From Thiohalocapsa sp. ML1 (GTDB taxonomy: Bacteria; Pseudomonadota; Gammaproteobacteria; Chromatiales; Chromatiaceae), in assembly GCF_001469165.1 (NCBI RefSeq), contig NZ_JABX01000007.1, forward strand, positions 101,654-165,653: a stretch of DNA of 64,000 nt, in the 5' to 3' direction. The notes below the pieces were generated by a model. The model had not been told where the DNA came from, did no database searches, and saw nothing but the letters and a program-made list of their open reading frames with translations. Positions 18,272 through 29,156 of this stretch are shown in pieces. The position numbers and the translations under genes were made by a program. The number at the start of each line of letters is the position of its first letter. Positions within the stretch are counted from its first letter, which is position 1.

Positions 18272-18439
18272 CGCCTCCCCACGCGCTCGGCCGCGCCCCG
18301 CTCAACAGGGGTGTGCGCCGCAGTATCCCGCCCCTGGCGGGACGACCGAACGGCCGCAGGCAGCGCGGCCATACAACCAGCAGCCGCCGGGTCAAGGGCT
18401 TCCGGCTGCCGCATCAAATAATCCAGACGGAGAACCAAA

Positions 18440-18637
18440 ATGCCCAAGATCAAGACCAACCGCGGCGCGGCGAAGCGGTTTTCCCGCACCGCCGCCGGCG
18501 GGTTCAAGCGTAATGCGTCGCATCGGCGCCACATCCTGACCAAAAAGGCCACCAAGCGGAAGCGTCATCTGCGCGGCCCGCAGGTGCTGCACAAGTCCGA
18601 CGTGCGTGCCGCCCGTCGCATGATCCCTTACTGCTGA
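18440..18637 (+). CDS. rpmI: 50S ribosomal protein L35
   Basis: 65 residues, basic, with the family N-terminus [13 protein letters not shown] and R-H-I-L-T-K-K. The 168-bp gap after infC contains a GC hairpin (CCCGCC/GGCGGG near 18328-18342) that could belong to the L20-controlled leader; this role is inferred from other bacteria. Confidence 0.97.
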   Translation: MPKIKTNRGAAKRFSRTAAGGFKRNASHRRHILTKKATKRKRHLRGPQVLHKSDVRAARRMIPYC

Positions 18638-18656
18638 GCGCCGGAGGTCCAGTTAC

Positions 18657-19013
18657 ATGGCACGCGTCAAACGGGGCGTCATCGCGCACGCCCGCCACAA
18701 GAAGATCCTCGACGAGGCTAAGGGCTACTACGGTGCCCGCAGCAAGGTGTTCCGCGTTGCGAAGCAGGCGGTCATCAAGGCCGGCCAGTACGCCTATCGC
18801 GATCGTCGGCAGCGCAAGCGCGATTTCCGCGCGCTGTGGATCCAGCGCATCAACGCCGCCGCGCGCATGAACGGTCTGTCCTACAGCCGGTTCATGGACG
18901 GGCTGAACAAGGCCGGCATCGACATGGATCGCAAGGTGCTCGCCGAGATCGCCTACGCCGACGATGCGGCCTTTGCCGCCATCGCCGAGCAGGCGAAGGC
19001 CGCCTTGGCTTAA
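18657..19013 (+). CDS. rplT: 50S ribosomal protein L20
   Basis: 118 residues with the L20 signatures [15 protein letters not shown] and [18 protein letters not shown]. It is an early 23S rRNA assembly protein and, in many bacteria, the autogenous repressor of the infC-rpmI-rplT transcript. It lies 19 bp after rpmI. Confidence 0.97.
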   Translation: MARVKRGVIAHARHKKILDEAKGYYGARSKVFRVAKQAVIKAGQYAYRDRRQRKRDFRALWIQRINAAARMNGLSYSRFMDGLNKAGIDMDRKVLAEIAYADDAAFAAIAEQAKAALA

Positions 19014-19018
19014 GTCAG

Positions 19019-20128
<1,110 letters not shown>

Positions 20129-20194
20129 CCGACAACATCTTAGCGCCCGCCGGCACGCACCGGCGCGCCGCGCGCCCTCATCGGAGACCGATCG

Positions 20195-22573
20195 ATGCGC
20201 TTCAGCGAAGCCTGGCTGCGCGAATGGGTGGACCCGCCGCTCGACACCCAAGCCCTTACCGATCAACTCAGCCTGTCCGGGCTCGAGGTGGACGCCGTAG
20301 AGCCGGCCGCGCCCGCGTTCAGCGGCGTCGTCGTCGGCCACGTGCAGAGCGTCGCGCCACACCCGGACGCCGAGAAGCTCCGCGTCTGCCAGGTGGACTT
20401 GGGCGATGGTGAGCCCATCGGCATCGTCTGCGGCGCCGCCAACGTCGCGGCCGGCCAGCGCGTGCCGGTGGCGACCGTCGGTGCCAGATTGCCCGGCGAC
20501 TTCAAGATCAAGCGCGCGAAGCTCCGCGGCGTCGAGTCCAACGGCATGATCTGCTCGGCCTCCGAGCTCGGCCTTGCCGAGAGCTCGGCCGGCATTCTGG
20601 TGCTGCCGGCGGACGCCCCGGTGGGCGAGGACTTCCGTGCCTTCCTCGCGCTCGACGACCACTGCATCGAGCTCGACCTGACGCCGGACCGGGCCGATTG
20701 CCTGAGCGTTGCCGGCGTCGCCCGCGACGTCGGCGTGCTGAACCGCGTCGCGGTGCGCGAGCCGCGCATCGAGCCCGTTCCCGCGGGCAGCGACGACCGC
20801 GTCGACGTCACGCTCGCCGCCCCGGCCGCCTGCCCGCGCTACCTCTGCCGCGTGCTGCGCGGCATCGACCCGCGGGCGCCGACGCCGCTCTGGATGCAGG
20901 AGCGCCTGCGCCGCAGTGGGCTTCGGCCCATCAGCGTTGCCGTGGACGTCACCAACTACGTGCTGCTGGAGCTGGGCCAGCCGATGCACGCCTTCGATCT
21001 CGCCAAGCTCGATGGCGGCATCGAGGTGCGCATGGCCCGCGACGGCGAGGAACTGGCCCTGTTGAACGGCGACACCGCTCGGCTGCGCGCCGACAGCCTG
21101 GTCATTGCCGATGCAAAGCGCGCCGTGGCGCTGGCCGGCATCATGGGCGGGGCCGACAGCGCCGTCGGCGACGCCACCCGCGATCTGCTGCTGGAAAGCG
21201 CCTTCTTCGCACCCGCCGCCATCAGCGGCAAGGCCCGTAGCTACGGGCTGCACACCGACTCCTCGCATCGCTTCGAGCGCGGCGTGGACCCGACCCGCTG
21301 CGTGCTCGCCATGGAGCGCGCGACCGCGCTGCTGCAAGGCATCGCCGGGGGCACGGCCGGTCCGGTGGTGGCCGCGGTGTCCGAGCCGGACCTGCCGCTG
21401 CCGCCGACGCTGCACCTGCGCCGCGCCCGCATCGCGCAGGTGCTCGGGCTCGCGTTCGACGACGCCGCCGTCACGGATATCCTGAGCCGGCTCGGCATGA
21501 CGCTTACCGCCGTCGGGGACGGCTGGCAGGTAACGCCGCCACCGGCGCGCTTCGACGTGCAGTTGGAGGTCGACGTCATCGCCGAGCTCGGCCGCGTGCA
21601 CGGCTACGACCGCATCCCGGTGACGCATGCGCGCTCCGCCGCGGCGACCCGCGCCCCGTTGGAAATGGCCTACGATCCGCAGCGCTCGCGCCGGCTCTTG
21701 CTCGACCGCGGCTACTACGAGGCCGTCACCTACAGCTTCGTGAGCCCGGAGCTGCAGCGCCTCGTGGACCCGGACGCCGCGCCGCTGGCGCTGGCGAACC
21801 CGCTGTCCGCGGAGCTCTCGGTGATGCGCACGAGCCTCTGGACCGGACTGCTCCAAGCGCTGCGCCAGAATCTGGCGCGGCAGCAGACGCGGGTGCGGCT
21901 GTTCGAGTCCGGGCTGCGCTTCCGTCAGGCTGGTGCCGAGCTCATGCAGGAGCCCATGCTCGCCGGCGCGATCGTCGGCCCGGTGCTGCCGGAGCAATGG
22001 GGTGCCGTGGGCGCCGATGCCGACCTGTTCGACCTGAAGGCCGATGTCGAGGCGCTGCTCGCGGCCGCCGGCTGTGCCGGCGAGGTGGCCTGGACCGCCG
22101 CGGCGCACCCGGCGCTGCATCCGGGGCAGAGCGCGCGCATCGAGCGCGCGGGCAAGCCGGTCGGCTGGCTCGGCAGCATCCACCCGTCACTGGCCGCAGC
22201 ACTGGACCTCCCGGTGAGCGTGCAGTTGTTCGAGCTCGACACCTCCGCCTTGAGCGGGGCACCGCGACCGGCGTTCGCACCGCTGTCAAAGTTTCCATCC
22301 ATCCGCCGAGACCTCGCCATCGTCGTCGATCGCACGGTGACTTTCGCCCGCATTGAGGACAGCGTCCGGTCTGCTGCCGGCGATCTGCTGCGGGAACTGG
22401 TCCTATTCGACATCTATGTCGGCGAGAAAGTAGATTCCAGTCGAAAAAGCATTGCCTTGGGATTGATTTTACAGGCGACTTCTCAGACACTTACCGACGA
22501 TGAGGTGGCGGCGGTCACGGCGCGCGTGCTGGATGCCCTGCGCGCCGATGTGAACGCGCAGTTGCGCACCTGA
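20195..22573 (+). CDS. pheT: Phenylalanyl-tRNA synthetase beta subunit
   Basis: 792 residues. Domains in order: EMAP-II-like tRNA-binding region (about 40-150, with V-G-H-V and K-I-K-R-A-K-L-R-G-V), B3/B4 editing domain (210-375), B5, catalytic-like core, and the C-terminal ferredoxin-fold anticodon-binding domain (F-P-S-I-R-R-D-L-A). It lies 66 bp downstream of pheS. Confidence 0.97.
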   Translation: MRFSEAWLREWVDPPLDTQALTDQLSLSGLEVDAVEPAAPAFSGVVVGHVQSVAPHPDAEKLRVCQVDLGDGEPIGIVCGAANVAAGQRVPVATVGARLPGDFKIKRAKLRGVESNGMICSASELGLAESSAGILVLPADAPVGEDFRAFLALDDHCIELDLTPDRADCLSVAGVARDVGVLNRVAVREPRIEPVPAGSDDRVDVTLAAPAACPRYLCRVLRGIDPRAPTPLWMQERLRRSGLRPISVAVDVTNYVLLELGQPMHAFDLAKLDGGIEVRMARDGEELALLNGDTARLRADSLVIADAKRAVALAGIMGGADSAVGDATRDLLLESAFFAPAAISGKARSYGLHTDSSHRFERGVDPTRCVLAMERATALLQGIAGGTAGPVVAAVSEPDLPLPPTLHLRRARIAQVLGLAFDDAAVTDILSRLGMTLTAVGDGWQVTPPPARFDVQLEVDVIAELGRVHGYDRIPVTHARSAAATRAPLEMAYDPQRSRRLLLDRGYYEAVTYSFVSPELQRLVDPDAAPLALANPLSAELSVMRTSLWTGLLQALRQNLARQQTRVRLFESGLRFRQAGAELMQEPMLAGAIVGPVLPEQWGAVGADADLFDLKADVEALLAAAGCAGEVAWTAAAHPALHPGQSARIERAGKPVGWLGSIHPSLAAALDLPVSVQLFELDTSALSGAPRPAFAPLSKFPSIRRDLAIVVDRTVTFARIEDSVRSAAGDLLRELVLFDIYVGEKVDSSRKSIALGLILQATSQTLTDDEVAAVTARVLDALRADVNAQLRT

Positions 22574-22643
22574 GCCCAACCGCTTTGCGGCTTCGCGCCA
22601 CGTTCCCCGAGTTTGAGCGCACCGGACTTGCAACGAGACAGTT

Positions 22644-22943
22644 ATGGCATTGACGAAGGCAGACATGGCCGAGCACCTGTACGAAGAGCTCGGGCTCAAC
22701 AAGCGCGAGGCGAAAGAGGTCGTCGAGTCCTTCTTTGAGGAGATTCGCACTGCCTTGGAGAACGGCGAGCAGGTGAAGCTGTCCGGCTTCGGCAACTTCG
22801 ATCTGCGCCAAAAGAAGCAGCGCCCCGGACGCAATCCCAAGACGGGTGAGGAGATCCCCATCACGGCCCGCCGCGTGGTGACCTTCCGCCCAGGTCAAAA
22901 GCTGAAGTCGCGGGTCGAAGCTTATGCCGGACTCGACCGATAG
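22644..22943 (+). CDS. ihfA: Integration host factor subunit alpha
   Basis: 99 residues, HU/IHF fold: [20 protein letters not shown], and the beta-arm [13 protein letters not shown]. The position after pheT is the classic one for ihfA. Its 3' end overlaps the MerR-family gene by 20 bp. Confidence 0.96.
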   Translation: MALTKADMAEHLYEELGLNKREAKEVVESFFEEIRTALENGEQVKLSGFGNFDLRQKKQRPGRNPKTGEEIPITARRVVTFRPGQKLKSRVEAYAGLDR

Positions 22944-23292
22944 CGTCGACGATCTGCCGCCGATTCCCGGCAAACGCTATTTCACCATTGGTGAGGTCAG
23001 CGAGCTCTGTGACGTGAAGCCGCATGTGCTGCGTTACTGGGAACAGGAGTTTCCGCAGCTAAAACCCGTGAAGCGCCGCGGTAACCGCCGCTACTATCAG
23101 CGCCACGACGTGGTCACCGTCCGCCAGATCCGCTCGCTGCTGTACGAACAGGGCTTTACCATCGGCGGTGCGCGCCAGCAGCTCTCCGGCGAGACCGCCA
23201 AGCACGACAGCTCCCAAAGCCACCAGATCATCCGTCAGATGCGCCTGGAGCTGGAGGACCTGCTGCATGACCTGAAGCGCCGCTCGCACTGA
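22924..23292 (+). CDS. MerR-family transcriptional regulator
   Basis: 122 residues. An N-terminal winged-helix MerR domain ([22 protein letters not shown]) is followed by a short helical dimerisation region and no effector domain. It overlaps ihfA by 20 bp; this ihfA-merR arrangement is conserved in gammaproteobacteria. The effector is unknown. Confidence 0.9.
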   Translation: MPDSTDSVDDLPPIPGKRYFTIGEVSELCDVKPHVLRYWEQEFPQLKPVKRRGNRRYYQRHDVVTVRQIRSLLYEQGFTIGGARQQLSGETAKHDSSQSHQIIRQMRLELEDLLHDLKRRSH

Positions 23293-23338
23293 GACGCGCG
23301 TTGATGTGCCGGCGCGACCCTCGTATACTGGCCGGCTT

Positions 23339-23415
23339 CCGGGCGTAGCGCAGTCTGGTAGCGCACCACAATGGGGTTGTGGGGGTCGCAGGTTCGAATC
23401 CTGCCGCCCGGACCA
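23339..23415 (+). tRNA. tRNA-Pro (GGG)
   Basis: 77 nt with encoded ACCA. Acceptor CCGGGCG/CGCCCGG, D-arm AGCGCAGTCTGGTAGCGC, anticodon stem CCACA/TGTGG with loop ATGGGGT (anticodon GGG), T-arm GCAGG-TTCGAAT-CCTGC. Confidence 0.95.
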
Positions 23416-23425
23416 AGCAAACAAG

Positions 23426-23461
23426 AACGCGGCATGGCGTGCGCCATCGCCGCGTTTTTTT
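23426..23461 (+). terminator. Rho-independent terminator after tRNA-Pro
   Basis: Stem AACGCGGC/GCCGCGTT with an ATGGCG-containing loop that can itself pair with CGCCAT, followed by a run of eight T. It lies 10 bp after the tRNA and ends its transcript. Confidence 0.85.
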
Positions 23462-23539
23462 GTGCCCTCGGCGCACGCACCTGTGTCGGACGCCTGCACG
23501 TCGCGGGGAATCAGAGCCCAGTGCCGGGGTCCATGAGGC

Positions 23540-25924
23540 ATGTCCGAGAGCGTTGCGCATTCGCAAGACCCGTCAGCCACGGCCAGCGGCGCGCTGATCC
23601 GCGTCCGGGGGCTGGTGCAGGGCGTGGGCTTTCGGCCCAACGTGTGGCGGCTGGCGCAAGCGCTCGGGCTCGCCGGCAGTGTGCGCAACGACGGCGACGG
23701 CGTGCTGATCCGGGCTTGGGGAGAGCCCGAAGCCCTCGCCGAGCTGTGCCGGCAGGTCTGCGACGATGCACCGCCGCTCGCGCGCATTGACGCGCTGGAA
23801 CGCTCCGATTGGGATGGGGCAGGGCGGAGCGACGACTTCGTCATCGAGCACAGCGCCACCACGTCCGTGCACACGGGTGTCGTGCCGGACGCTGCCACCT
23901 GCCAGGCGTGCCTGCGGGAGATCCAAGACCCCGGCGATCGCCGCCATCGCTACCCGTTCACGAACTGCACCCATTGCGGGCCCAGGCTCAGCATCGTCCG
24001 CGCGATCCCGTATGATCGGGCGAACACCAGCATGAGCGTGTTTCCGATGTGCCCGGACTGCGAGCGCGAGTACCGCGATCCGTCCGACCGGCGCTTCCAC
24101 GCTCAACCGAATGCCTGCCCCGTCTGCGGACCGCGGGTGTGGCTCGAGCGGGCGGATGGCACGCCGCTCGATCCGGCCCGGGAGGGCGCGGTGGACCCCA
24201 TCGCGGCGGCGAGCCGGCTCCTGGCCGCCGGTCGCATCGTCGCGCTCAAGGGCATCGGCGGTTTTCATCTCGCCTGCGATGCGACCGACGCCGACGCCGT
24301 CGCGGAGCTCCGGCGGCGCAAGGGCCGCTATGCGAAGCCGCTCGCGCTGATGGCACGGGATCTCGATGTCATCGCTCGCTTCGCCGAGCTTGATGATGCA
24401 TCGACGGCGCTGCTGCGCGCACCCGCGGCACCCATCGTCCTGCTGCCGATGCGCCCCGGGGCCGGTTTGGCGCCCGCGGTCGCGCCGGGCCAGACCACCA
24501 TCGGCTGCATGTTGCCTTACAGCCCGCTGCATCATCTGCTGCTGGCCGACTGGGACCGCCCGCTCGTCATGACCAGCGGCAACCGCAGCGAGGAGCCCCA
24601 GTGCATCGACAACGCCGATGCCCGCGCGCGCCTGGCCGGCATCGCTGATGCACTGCTGCTGCACGACCGCGACATCATCAACCGCGTCGATGACTCGGTG
24701 ACACGCGTCATGGACGGCGCGCCCCGGCTGCTGCGCCGAGCACGCGGCTTTGCGCCGGCGCCGTTGACCCTGCCCGCGGCCTTCGCGCCATTGCCGCCGG
24801 TGTTGGCGATGGGCGGCGAGCTCAAGAACAGCATCTGCCTGTTGAAGGACGGACAGGCGGTGCTGTCGCAGCACTTGGGCGATCTGCACGACGCCGCCAC
24901 GGCGCGCGAGTTCGAGCACACCATCGGGCTCTACCGCACGCTGTACCAACACCTGCCCGCCGCGGTCGCCGTTGATGCCCATCCTGGCTACCACGCCAGC
25001 CGGGTAGGCCGGCAGCTCGCCGCGGAGTGGGGCATTCCGGTCGTTGCGCTCCAGCATCATCGCGCGCACATCGCCGCCGTGCTGGCGGACAATGCCAGGG
25101 CGCCTGGCGCGCCGCCGGTGCTCGGCATCGCGCTCGACGGTTCCGGCTACGGCGACGACGGCAGCGTCTGGGGCGGGGAATGGTTCGTCGGCGGCTACAC
25201 GGACCTGCGTCGCGTCGCGCGGCTCAGGCAGGTGCCGCTGCTCGGCGGCAGCAAGGCGATCTTGGAGCCTTGGCGAGTGTTGTTCGCGCACCTCGACGCC
25301 GCCTTGGGTTGGGACGCCTTTCGGCGGGACTTCGGAGACCTGCCCATGGCGCGCGCGCTTGCCGCTCGCCCGGTGGAGCTGCTCCGCCGCATGGCGGCGG
25401 GCGGCATCAACGCACCGCTCACATCGTCCTGCGGACGACTCTTCGACGCGGTGGCCGCGGCGCTCGGCATCTGTGCGGACCGGATCGCCTACGAGGGCCA
25501 GGCGGCCATCGAGCTGGAGACCCGCTGCGGGCCCCTGGTCGGCGTGGCGGGTTATCCGTTCGCGGTGGTCGACGACGGCGCCATGGCCGTGTTGGACCCA
25601 GCACCCATGTGGCGGGCCCTGTGCGACGACCTTGCCGGCGGTGCACAAGCCGGCTTGGTCGCGATGCGCTTCCATGCCGGCCTCGCCGAGGCAGTGACGG
25701 GGCTGTCGGCGGACCTTGCGGCGGCGCATGACATCGGCACCGTCGCCCTGTCCGGCGGCGTGTTCCAGAACCGAACGCTGTTCGAGGCGCTCTCGACCCG
25801 GCTGCGTGAAGTCGGGCTCAGCGTGTTGAGCCACGGCCGCGTGCCGAGCAACGACGGCGGGCTGGCGCTCGGGCAGGCGGTGGCCGGCGGGCTTTGCCTG
25901 TCGGAGAGCCCATGGCACGGCTGA
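23540..25924 (+). CDS. hypF: Hydrogenase maturation carbamoyltransferase HypF
   Basis: 794 residues, full length. An N-terminal acylphosphatase domain (G-L-V-Q-G-V-G-F-R-P, 26-35) is followed by two HypF zinc fingers (C-x2-C...C-x2-C: C-Q-A-C, C-T-H-C, C-P-D-C, C-P-V-C), a YrdC-like carbamoyl-adenylate domain, and a Kae1-like transferase domain (H-H-R-A-H; A-L-D-G-S-G-Y-G). HypF makes the carbamoyl group that becomes the CN ligands of [NiFe]-hydrogenase with HypE. No other hyp genes are nearby in this window, so it is detached from the usual hyp operon. Confidence 0.96.
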   Translation: MSESVAHSQDPSATASGALIRVRGLVQGVGFRPNVWRLAQALGLAGSVRNDGDGVLIRAWGEPEALAELCRQVCDDAPPLARIDALERSDWDGAGRSDDFVIEHSATTSVHTGVVPDAATCQACLREIQDPGDRRHRYPFTNCTHCGPRLSIVRAIPYDRANTSMSVFPMCPDCEREYRDPSDRRFHAQPNACPVCGPRVWLERADGTPLDPAREGAVDPIAAASRLLAAGRIVALKGIGGFHLACDATDADAVAELRRRKGRYAKPLALMARDLDVIARFAELDDASTALLRAPAAPIVLLPMRPGAGLAPAVAPGQTTIGCMLPYSPLHHLLLADWDRPLVMTSGNRSEEPQCIDNADARARLAGIADALLLHDRDIINRVDDSVTRVMDGAPRLLRRARGFAPAPLTLPAAFAPLPPVLAMGGELKNSICLLKDGQAVLSQHLGDLHDAATAREFEHTIGLYRTLYQHLPAAVAVDAHPGYHASRVGRQLAAEWGIPVVALQHHRAHIAAVLADNARAPGAPPVLGIALDGSGYGDDGSVWGGEWFVGGYTDLRRVARLRQVPLLGGSKAILEPWRVLFAHLDAALGWDAFRRDFGDLPMARALAARPVELLRRMAAGGINAPLTSSCGRLFDAVAAALGICADRIAYEGQAAIELETRCGPLVGVAGYPFAVVDDGAMAVLDPAPMWRALCDDLAGGAQAGLVAMRFHAGLAEAVTGLSADLAAAHDIGTVALSGGVFQNRTLFEALSTRLREVGLSVLSHGRVPSNDGGLALGQAVAGGLCLSESPWHG

Positions 25925-25962
25925 TATACTGACCAAAACTCGCGATCCGTACGGCAGCAGAC

Positions 25963-26589
25963 ATGGCCCTGGCGCAGGAAGACATCCAGTTCATCAAGGC
26001 GCATCTTGGCGATTGGCTCGCGGAGCAATCCCTCGGCAAGCCGCCGGCCGTGTACGAGATTGAGCTGCGCGAGCGCATGGTGCGCGTCGAGGAAGCGCTG
26101 AAGCACCAGCTCGAGCTGATGCGCGAAGGCTTTGCGCGCATGGACCAGCGCTTCGAAGCGTCCGAGCTGCGCCACAAGGAGCTGCGCGAAGATATGCTGG
26201 CGCGGTTCGAGCAGATGGACAAGCGGTTCGAGCAAATGGATAAGCGCTTCGAGCAACTGCGCGAGGACATGCTGGCTCGGTTCGAGCAAGTGGACAAGCG
26301 CTTCGAGCAACTGCGCGAGGACATGCTGGCTCGGTTCGAGCAAGTGGACAAGCGCTTCGAGCAAGTCGACAAGCGCTTCGAGCAAGTCGACAAGCGCTTC
26401 GAGCAAGTCGACAAGCGCTTCGAGCAAGTCGACAAGCGCTTCGAGCAAGTCGACAAGCGCTTCGAAAGCGTCCAGCAGGACATTCGCGAGATGCAGCGGC
26501 GCATGGACCGCTTTCTCGTTTGGTCATTCAGCACGACGGTGGCGGTGGGCGGCCTCGTGGTCACGCTCGTCAAGCTTTGGAATCCTTAG
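25963..26589 (+). CDS. Membrane-anchored coiled-coil protein with tandem R-F-E-Q-V-D-K heptads
   Basis: 208 residues. After an N-terminal 35-residue head, residues about 40-170 are a continuous coiled coil that contains two longer units (R-F-E-Q-L-R-E-D-M-L-A) and then six consecutive identical heptads R-F-E-Q-V-D-K. A single transmembrane segment at the C-terminus (V-W-S-F-S-T-T-V-A-V-G-G-L-V-V-T-L-V) is followed by K-L-W-N-P. At DNA level the heptads are nearly perfect 21-bp tandem repeats (about 26337-26466), a substrate for copy-number slippage. It is related in style to DUF1640/Bdr-like repeat proteins; the function is unknown. Confidence 0.75.
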   Translation: MALAQEDIQFIKAHLGDWLAEQSLGKPPAVYEIELRERMVRVEEALKHQLELMREGFARMDQRFEASELRHKELREDMLARFEQMDKRFEQMDKRFEQLREDMLARFEQVDKRFEQLREDMLARFEQVDKRFEQVDKRFEQVDKRFEQVDKRFEQVDKRFEQVDKRFESVQQDIREMQRRMDRFLVWSFSTTVAVGGLVVTLVKLWNP

Positions 26590-26598
26590 GCGATTGCC

Positions 26599-26737
26599 GG
26601 AAAAAAAACCTACCGAATGGCGCAGGATTTTCGTCTGCCTTCAAGGAGCGGCAGCGGGTACATCGTTGAACTATGCACCCGCTGCCGCGACGCAGAAGGC
26701 GGGCGAAAAGACAAGCCAGGCGGTATGTTTTTTGACA
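26599..26737. repeat. MITE-like imperfect inverted repeat (~139 bp)
   Basis: The left arm (26599-26663) and right arm (26673-26737) are reverse complements at most positions, for example AAAAAAC-TACCG at the outer ends, TTTTCG, GCCTTC and CGGCAGCGGGT toward the centre. A ~9-base centre separates them. No reading frame of its own is recognisable. Confidence 0.6.
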
Positions 26738-26782
26738 GAAATCGCCTTACCATGAAACTCGCGCGCAGCGCGCTCCTTAATC

Positions 26783-26817
26783 TCCCTCTCCCTCTGGGAG
26801 AGGGCCGGGGTGAGGGA
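26783..26817. repeat. CCCTCTCCC-type palindromic repeat
   Basis: CCCTCTCCC-TCT-GGGAGAGGG palindrome followed by GCCGGGGTGAGGG, a repeat form that is widespread in proteobacterial intergenic DNA. Apart from this and the foldback element, the 26590-26922 spacer holds nothing I can identify. Confidence 0.65.
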
Positions 26818-26922
26818 AACGGCCATGGCGAGCAGCGCCTTCCATCCTCCGGGGTGGCGCTGGTCGCCATGGTCGTTAGCCGTCAGCGGCCGGCTGGTCG
26901 CGTCTTTCGACCGCCGTCGTTC

Positions 26923-28554
26923 TCAGCCCCGCCAGTGCTCCGGCCGCGGCCGATAACGGTCCGGGATCAGCACGGTGGGGCTGCGCTGGGACTCGTCCCG
27001 CTGCGGGAAGTCCAGCGTGTAGTGCAGGCCGCGGCTCTCGCGCCGGCGCTGGGCGGACTGCACGATCAGGTCCGCGACTTCCACCAGGTTGCGCAGCTCC
27101 AGCAGGTCCGTCTCGACGCGGAAGTTGCTGTAGTTCTCGATGATTTCCTGGCGCAGCAGGTCGATGCGCCGTTTCGCGCGCGTGAGCCGCTTGTTCGTGC
27201 GCACGATGCCGACGTAGTCCCACATGAAGCGCCGAAGCTCCTCCCAGTTGTGGGAGATCACGACCTCCTCGTCCGGCTCGGTGACGCGGCTCGCGTCCCA
27301 GGGCGGCGCCGCGGGCGGCTCCGGCCAGCCGTCGGCCAGCAACTCGATGTCCCGCGCCGCGATCTCGCCGAAGACGAGGCATTCCAAGAGCGAGTTGCTC
27401 GCCATGCGGTTCGCGCCATGCAGGCCCGTGTAGGCGGCCTCGCCGATCACGTAGAGCCCCGGGCGGTCGGCGCGGGCGCGGGCATCGGTGAGGATGCCGC
27501 CGCAGGTGTAGTGGGCGGCCGGCACCACCGGGATGGGCTCGGTGGTCATGTCGATGCCGAGCGTGAGGCAGTAGGCATGGATGGTGGGGAAATGCTCGCG
27601 AATGAATTCGGGCTCGCGGTGCGAGATGTCGAGTAGCACGTATTTGCTGCCGATGCGCTTCATCTCGTGGTCGATGGCGCGGGCGACGATGTCGCGCGGC
27701 GCGAGCTCGGCGCGCTGGTCGAAGCGCGGCATGAAGCGATCACCATTCGGCAGGACCAAGCGTGCGCCTTCGCCCCGCAAGGCCTCGGTGATCAGGAACG
27801 ACTTGGCCTTAGGATGGTAAAGGCAGGTCGGATGGAACTGGATGAACTCCATGTTTGCGGTGCGGCAGCCCGCGCGCCAAGCCATAGCGATGCCGTCGCC
27901 GGTGGCCACGTCCGGGTTGCTGGTATAAAGATAGGCCTTGCTTGCGCCGCCGGTGGCGATGACGACGAAGCGCGCGAGAAAGGTCTCCACCTCGCCGGTG
28001 AGGCTGTTCAGGCTGTAGGCGCCGATGCAGCGGTCCTCATTGGCGCCGATGCGTCGGGCGTCGATCAGGTCCACGGCCGTGTGGTGCTCGAACAGATCCA
28101 CGTTGGCGCGTGCCCGCACCTGGCTTTCGAGCGTGTCCTCCACGGCGCGGCCGGTGGCGTCGGCCGCGTGCACGACGCGCCGGTGCGAATGGCCGCCCTC
28201 TCGGGTCAGGTGGTAGCCCTCGGCGTCGCGGTACTGCACGTCGCGCGTAAACTGGACCCCCTCGCCGAGCAGCCAGCGAATATTCTCCGGACCATGCTCG
28301 ACCACGAGCCGCACGATCGCCTCATCGCAGAGTCCGGCGCCCGCGTTCAGCGTGTCGCGGACATGGGACTCGATCGAGTCCGCCGCGTCGAGCACAGCGG
28401 AGATGCCGCCCTGGGCATACAGCGTGTTCCCCTCGCGCAGCTCGCGCTTCGACAGCACGGCGATGCGGAGCCCCGGGCTGAGCCGCAGCGCGAGGCTGAG
28501 ACCGGCGGCACCGCTGCCGATGATGAGCACGTCGTGGCGATGGGGGTTGTTCAT
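26923..28554 (-). CDS. nadB: L-aspartate oxidase
   Basis: About 543 residues. FAD motif [12 protein letters not shown] near the N-terminus; [11 protein letters not shown] and [17 protein letters not shown]; active-site T-C-G-G-I and [18 protein letters not shown]. It converts aspartate to iminoaspartate, the first step of quinolinate/NAD synthesis. Starts at 28554 (M-N-N-P-H-R-H) and 28563 are both possible; the shorter fits the family N-terminus. It is divergent from rpoE, a neighbourhood common in gammaproteobacteria. Confidence 0.96.
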   Translation of the reverse strand: MNNPHRHDVLIIGSGAAGLSLALRLSPGLRIAVLSKRELREGNTLYAQGGISAVLDAADSIESHVRDTLNAGAGLCDEAIVRLVVEHGPENIRWLLGEGVQFTRDVQYRDAEGYHLTREGGHSHRRVVHAADATGRAVEDTLESQVRARANVDLFEHHTAVDLIDARRIGANEDRCIGAYSLNSLTGEVETFLARFVVIATGGASKAYLYTSNPDVATGDGIAMAWRAGCRTANMEFIQFHPTCLYHPKAKSFLITEALRGEGARLVLPNGDRFMPRFDQRAELAPRDIVARAIDHEMKRIGSKYVLLDISHREPEFIREHFPTIHAYCLTLGIDMTTEPIPVVPAAHYTCGGILTDARARADRPGLYVIGEAAYTGLHGANRMASNSLLECLVFGEIAARDIELLADGWPEPPAAPPWDASRVTEPDEEVVISHNWEELRRFMWDYVGIVRTNKRLTRAKRRIDLLRQEIIENYSNFRVETDLLELRNLVEVADLIVQSAQRRRESRGLHYTLDFPQRDESQRSPTVLIPDRYRPRPEHWRG

Positions 28555-29072
28555 GGGTGGCATGGCCTGCGCAGGATGTTGTTCGTTCGCACCGCGAACG
28601 AGCCGACGGTGGATGTCGCGGGCGGGTATCGGGCACCGACTTTGCGGCGGTGAGCCGACAACGCCTAGTTTGCCGAAACGTGCTACCCGGCGGCGATCGA
28701 GTCAAGCATTACGTGGGCTGCGGCGAGGACTCCTTGGCGGCGCCGAATGCGCGCCGAAACGTCTGGGGGAAGCGCCAAGGGCCAAGGGCCAAGGGCCAAG
28801 GGCCAAGGGGGAAGGGCCGAGGGCCGAGGGCCAAGGGAGCGCTCCTCCGCCCTTGGCCCTGAGGCTCCGCCCCACGATCGCGCAAATCTGTGCAAAGTAT
28901 GAACAACCCGTCCGTGTCTCTGTTCATTTCCGTGGTTCGCTGGACGAGACCGTTTTGATGCTGGGGTTTGACCGCATGTTCTCCTGCAACGACGCGAGCA
29001 CCCCGCCGCAGCCCCGGCCGCATGCGGGCGAACCGGGGCCTTGCGCGGCGTCAGCTCGAGAGGGTGACGCAA
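28555..29072. other. nadB-rpoE intergenic region
   Basis: About 600 bp separate the divergent nadB and rpoE starts. The only structures seen are the heptamer array at 28771-28860 and, just before rpoE, a sigma-E-like promoter. No protein-like reading frame is convincing. Confidence 0.5.
28771..28860. repeat. Inverted heptamer array, copy 3 (longest)
   Basis: At least eight GGGCCAA/GGGCCGA units run toward a GGAGCGCTCC centre, facing only one or two TTGGCCC units. The asymmetry suggests recent expansion of the left half. Confidence 0.75.
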
Positions 29073-29100
29073 GAACTTAACACCGCTGGTGAGTGTCAAT
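29073..29100 (+). promoter_or_regulatory. Putative sigma-E autoregulatory promoter of rpoE
   Basis: GAACTT (29073-29078) and TCAA (29096-29099) separated by 17 bases resemble the sigma-E -35 (GGAACTT) and -10 (TCTGA/TCAAA) elements. They lie 58 bp upstream of the rpoE start. Autoregulation of rpoE is known in related bacteria; the site itself is inferred from sequence. Confidence 0.45.
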
Positions 29101-29156
29101 GGCAACGTGCAACAGGCGCGGCCGGTCGTTCGATGGAGCACCGGCCGGAGGCGCCC

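Noticed and set aside
26337..26466. Regular 21-bp repeats that could suggest a CRISPR array
   Set aside because: Units are contiguous with no spacers and are translated as coiled-coil heptads in an intact gene.
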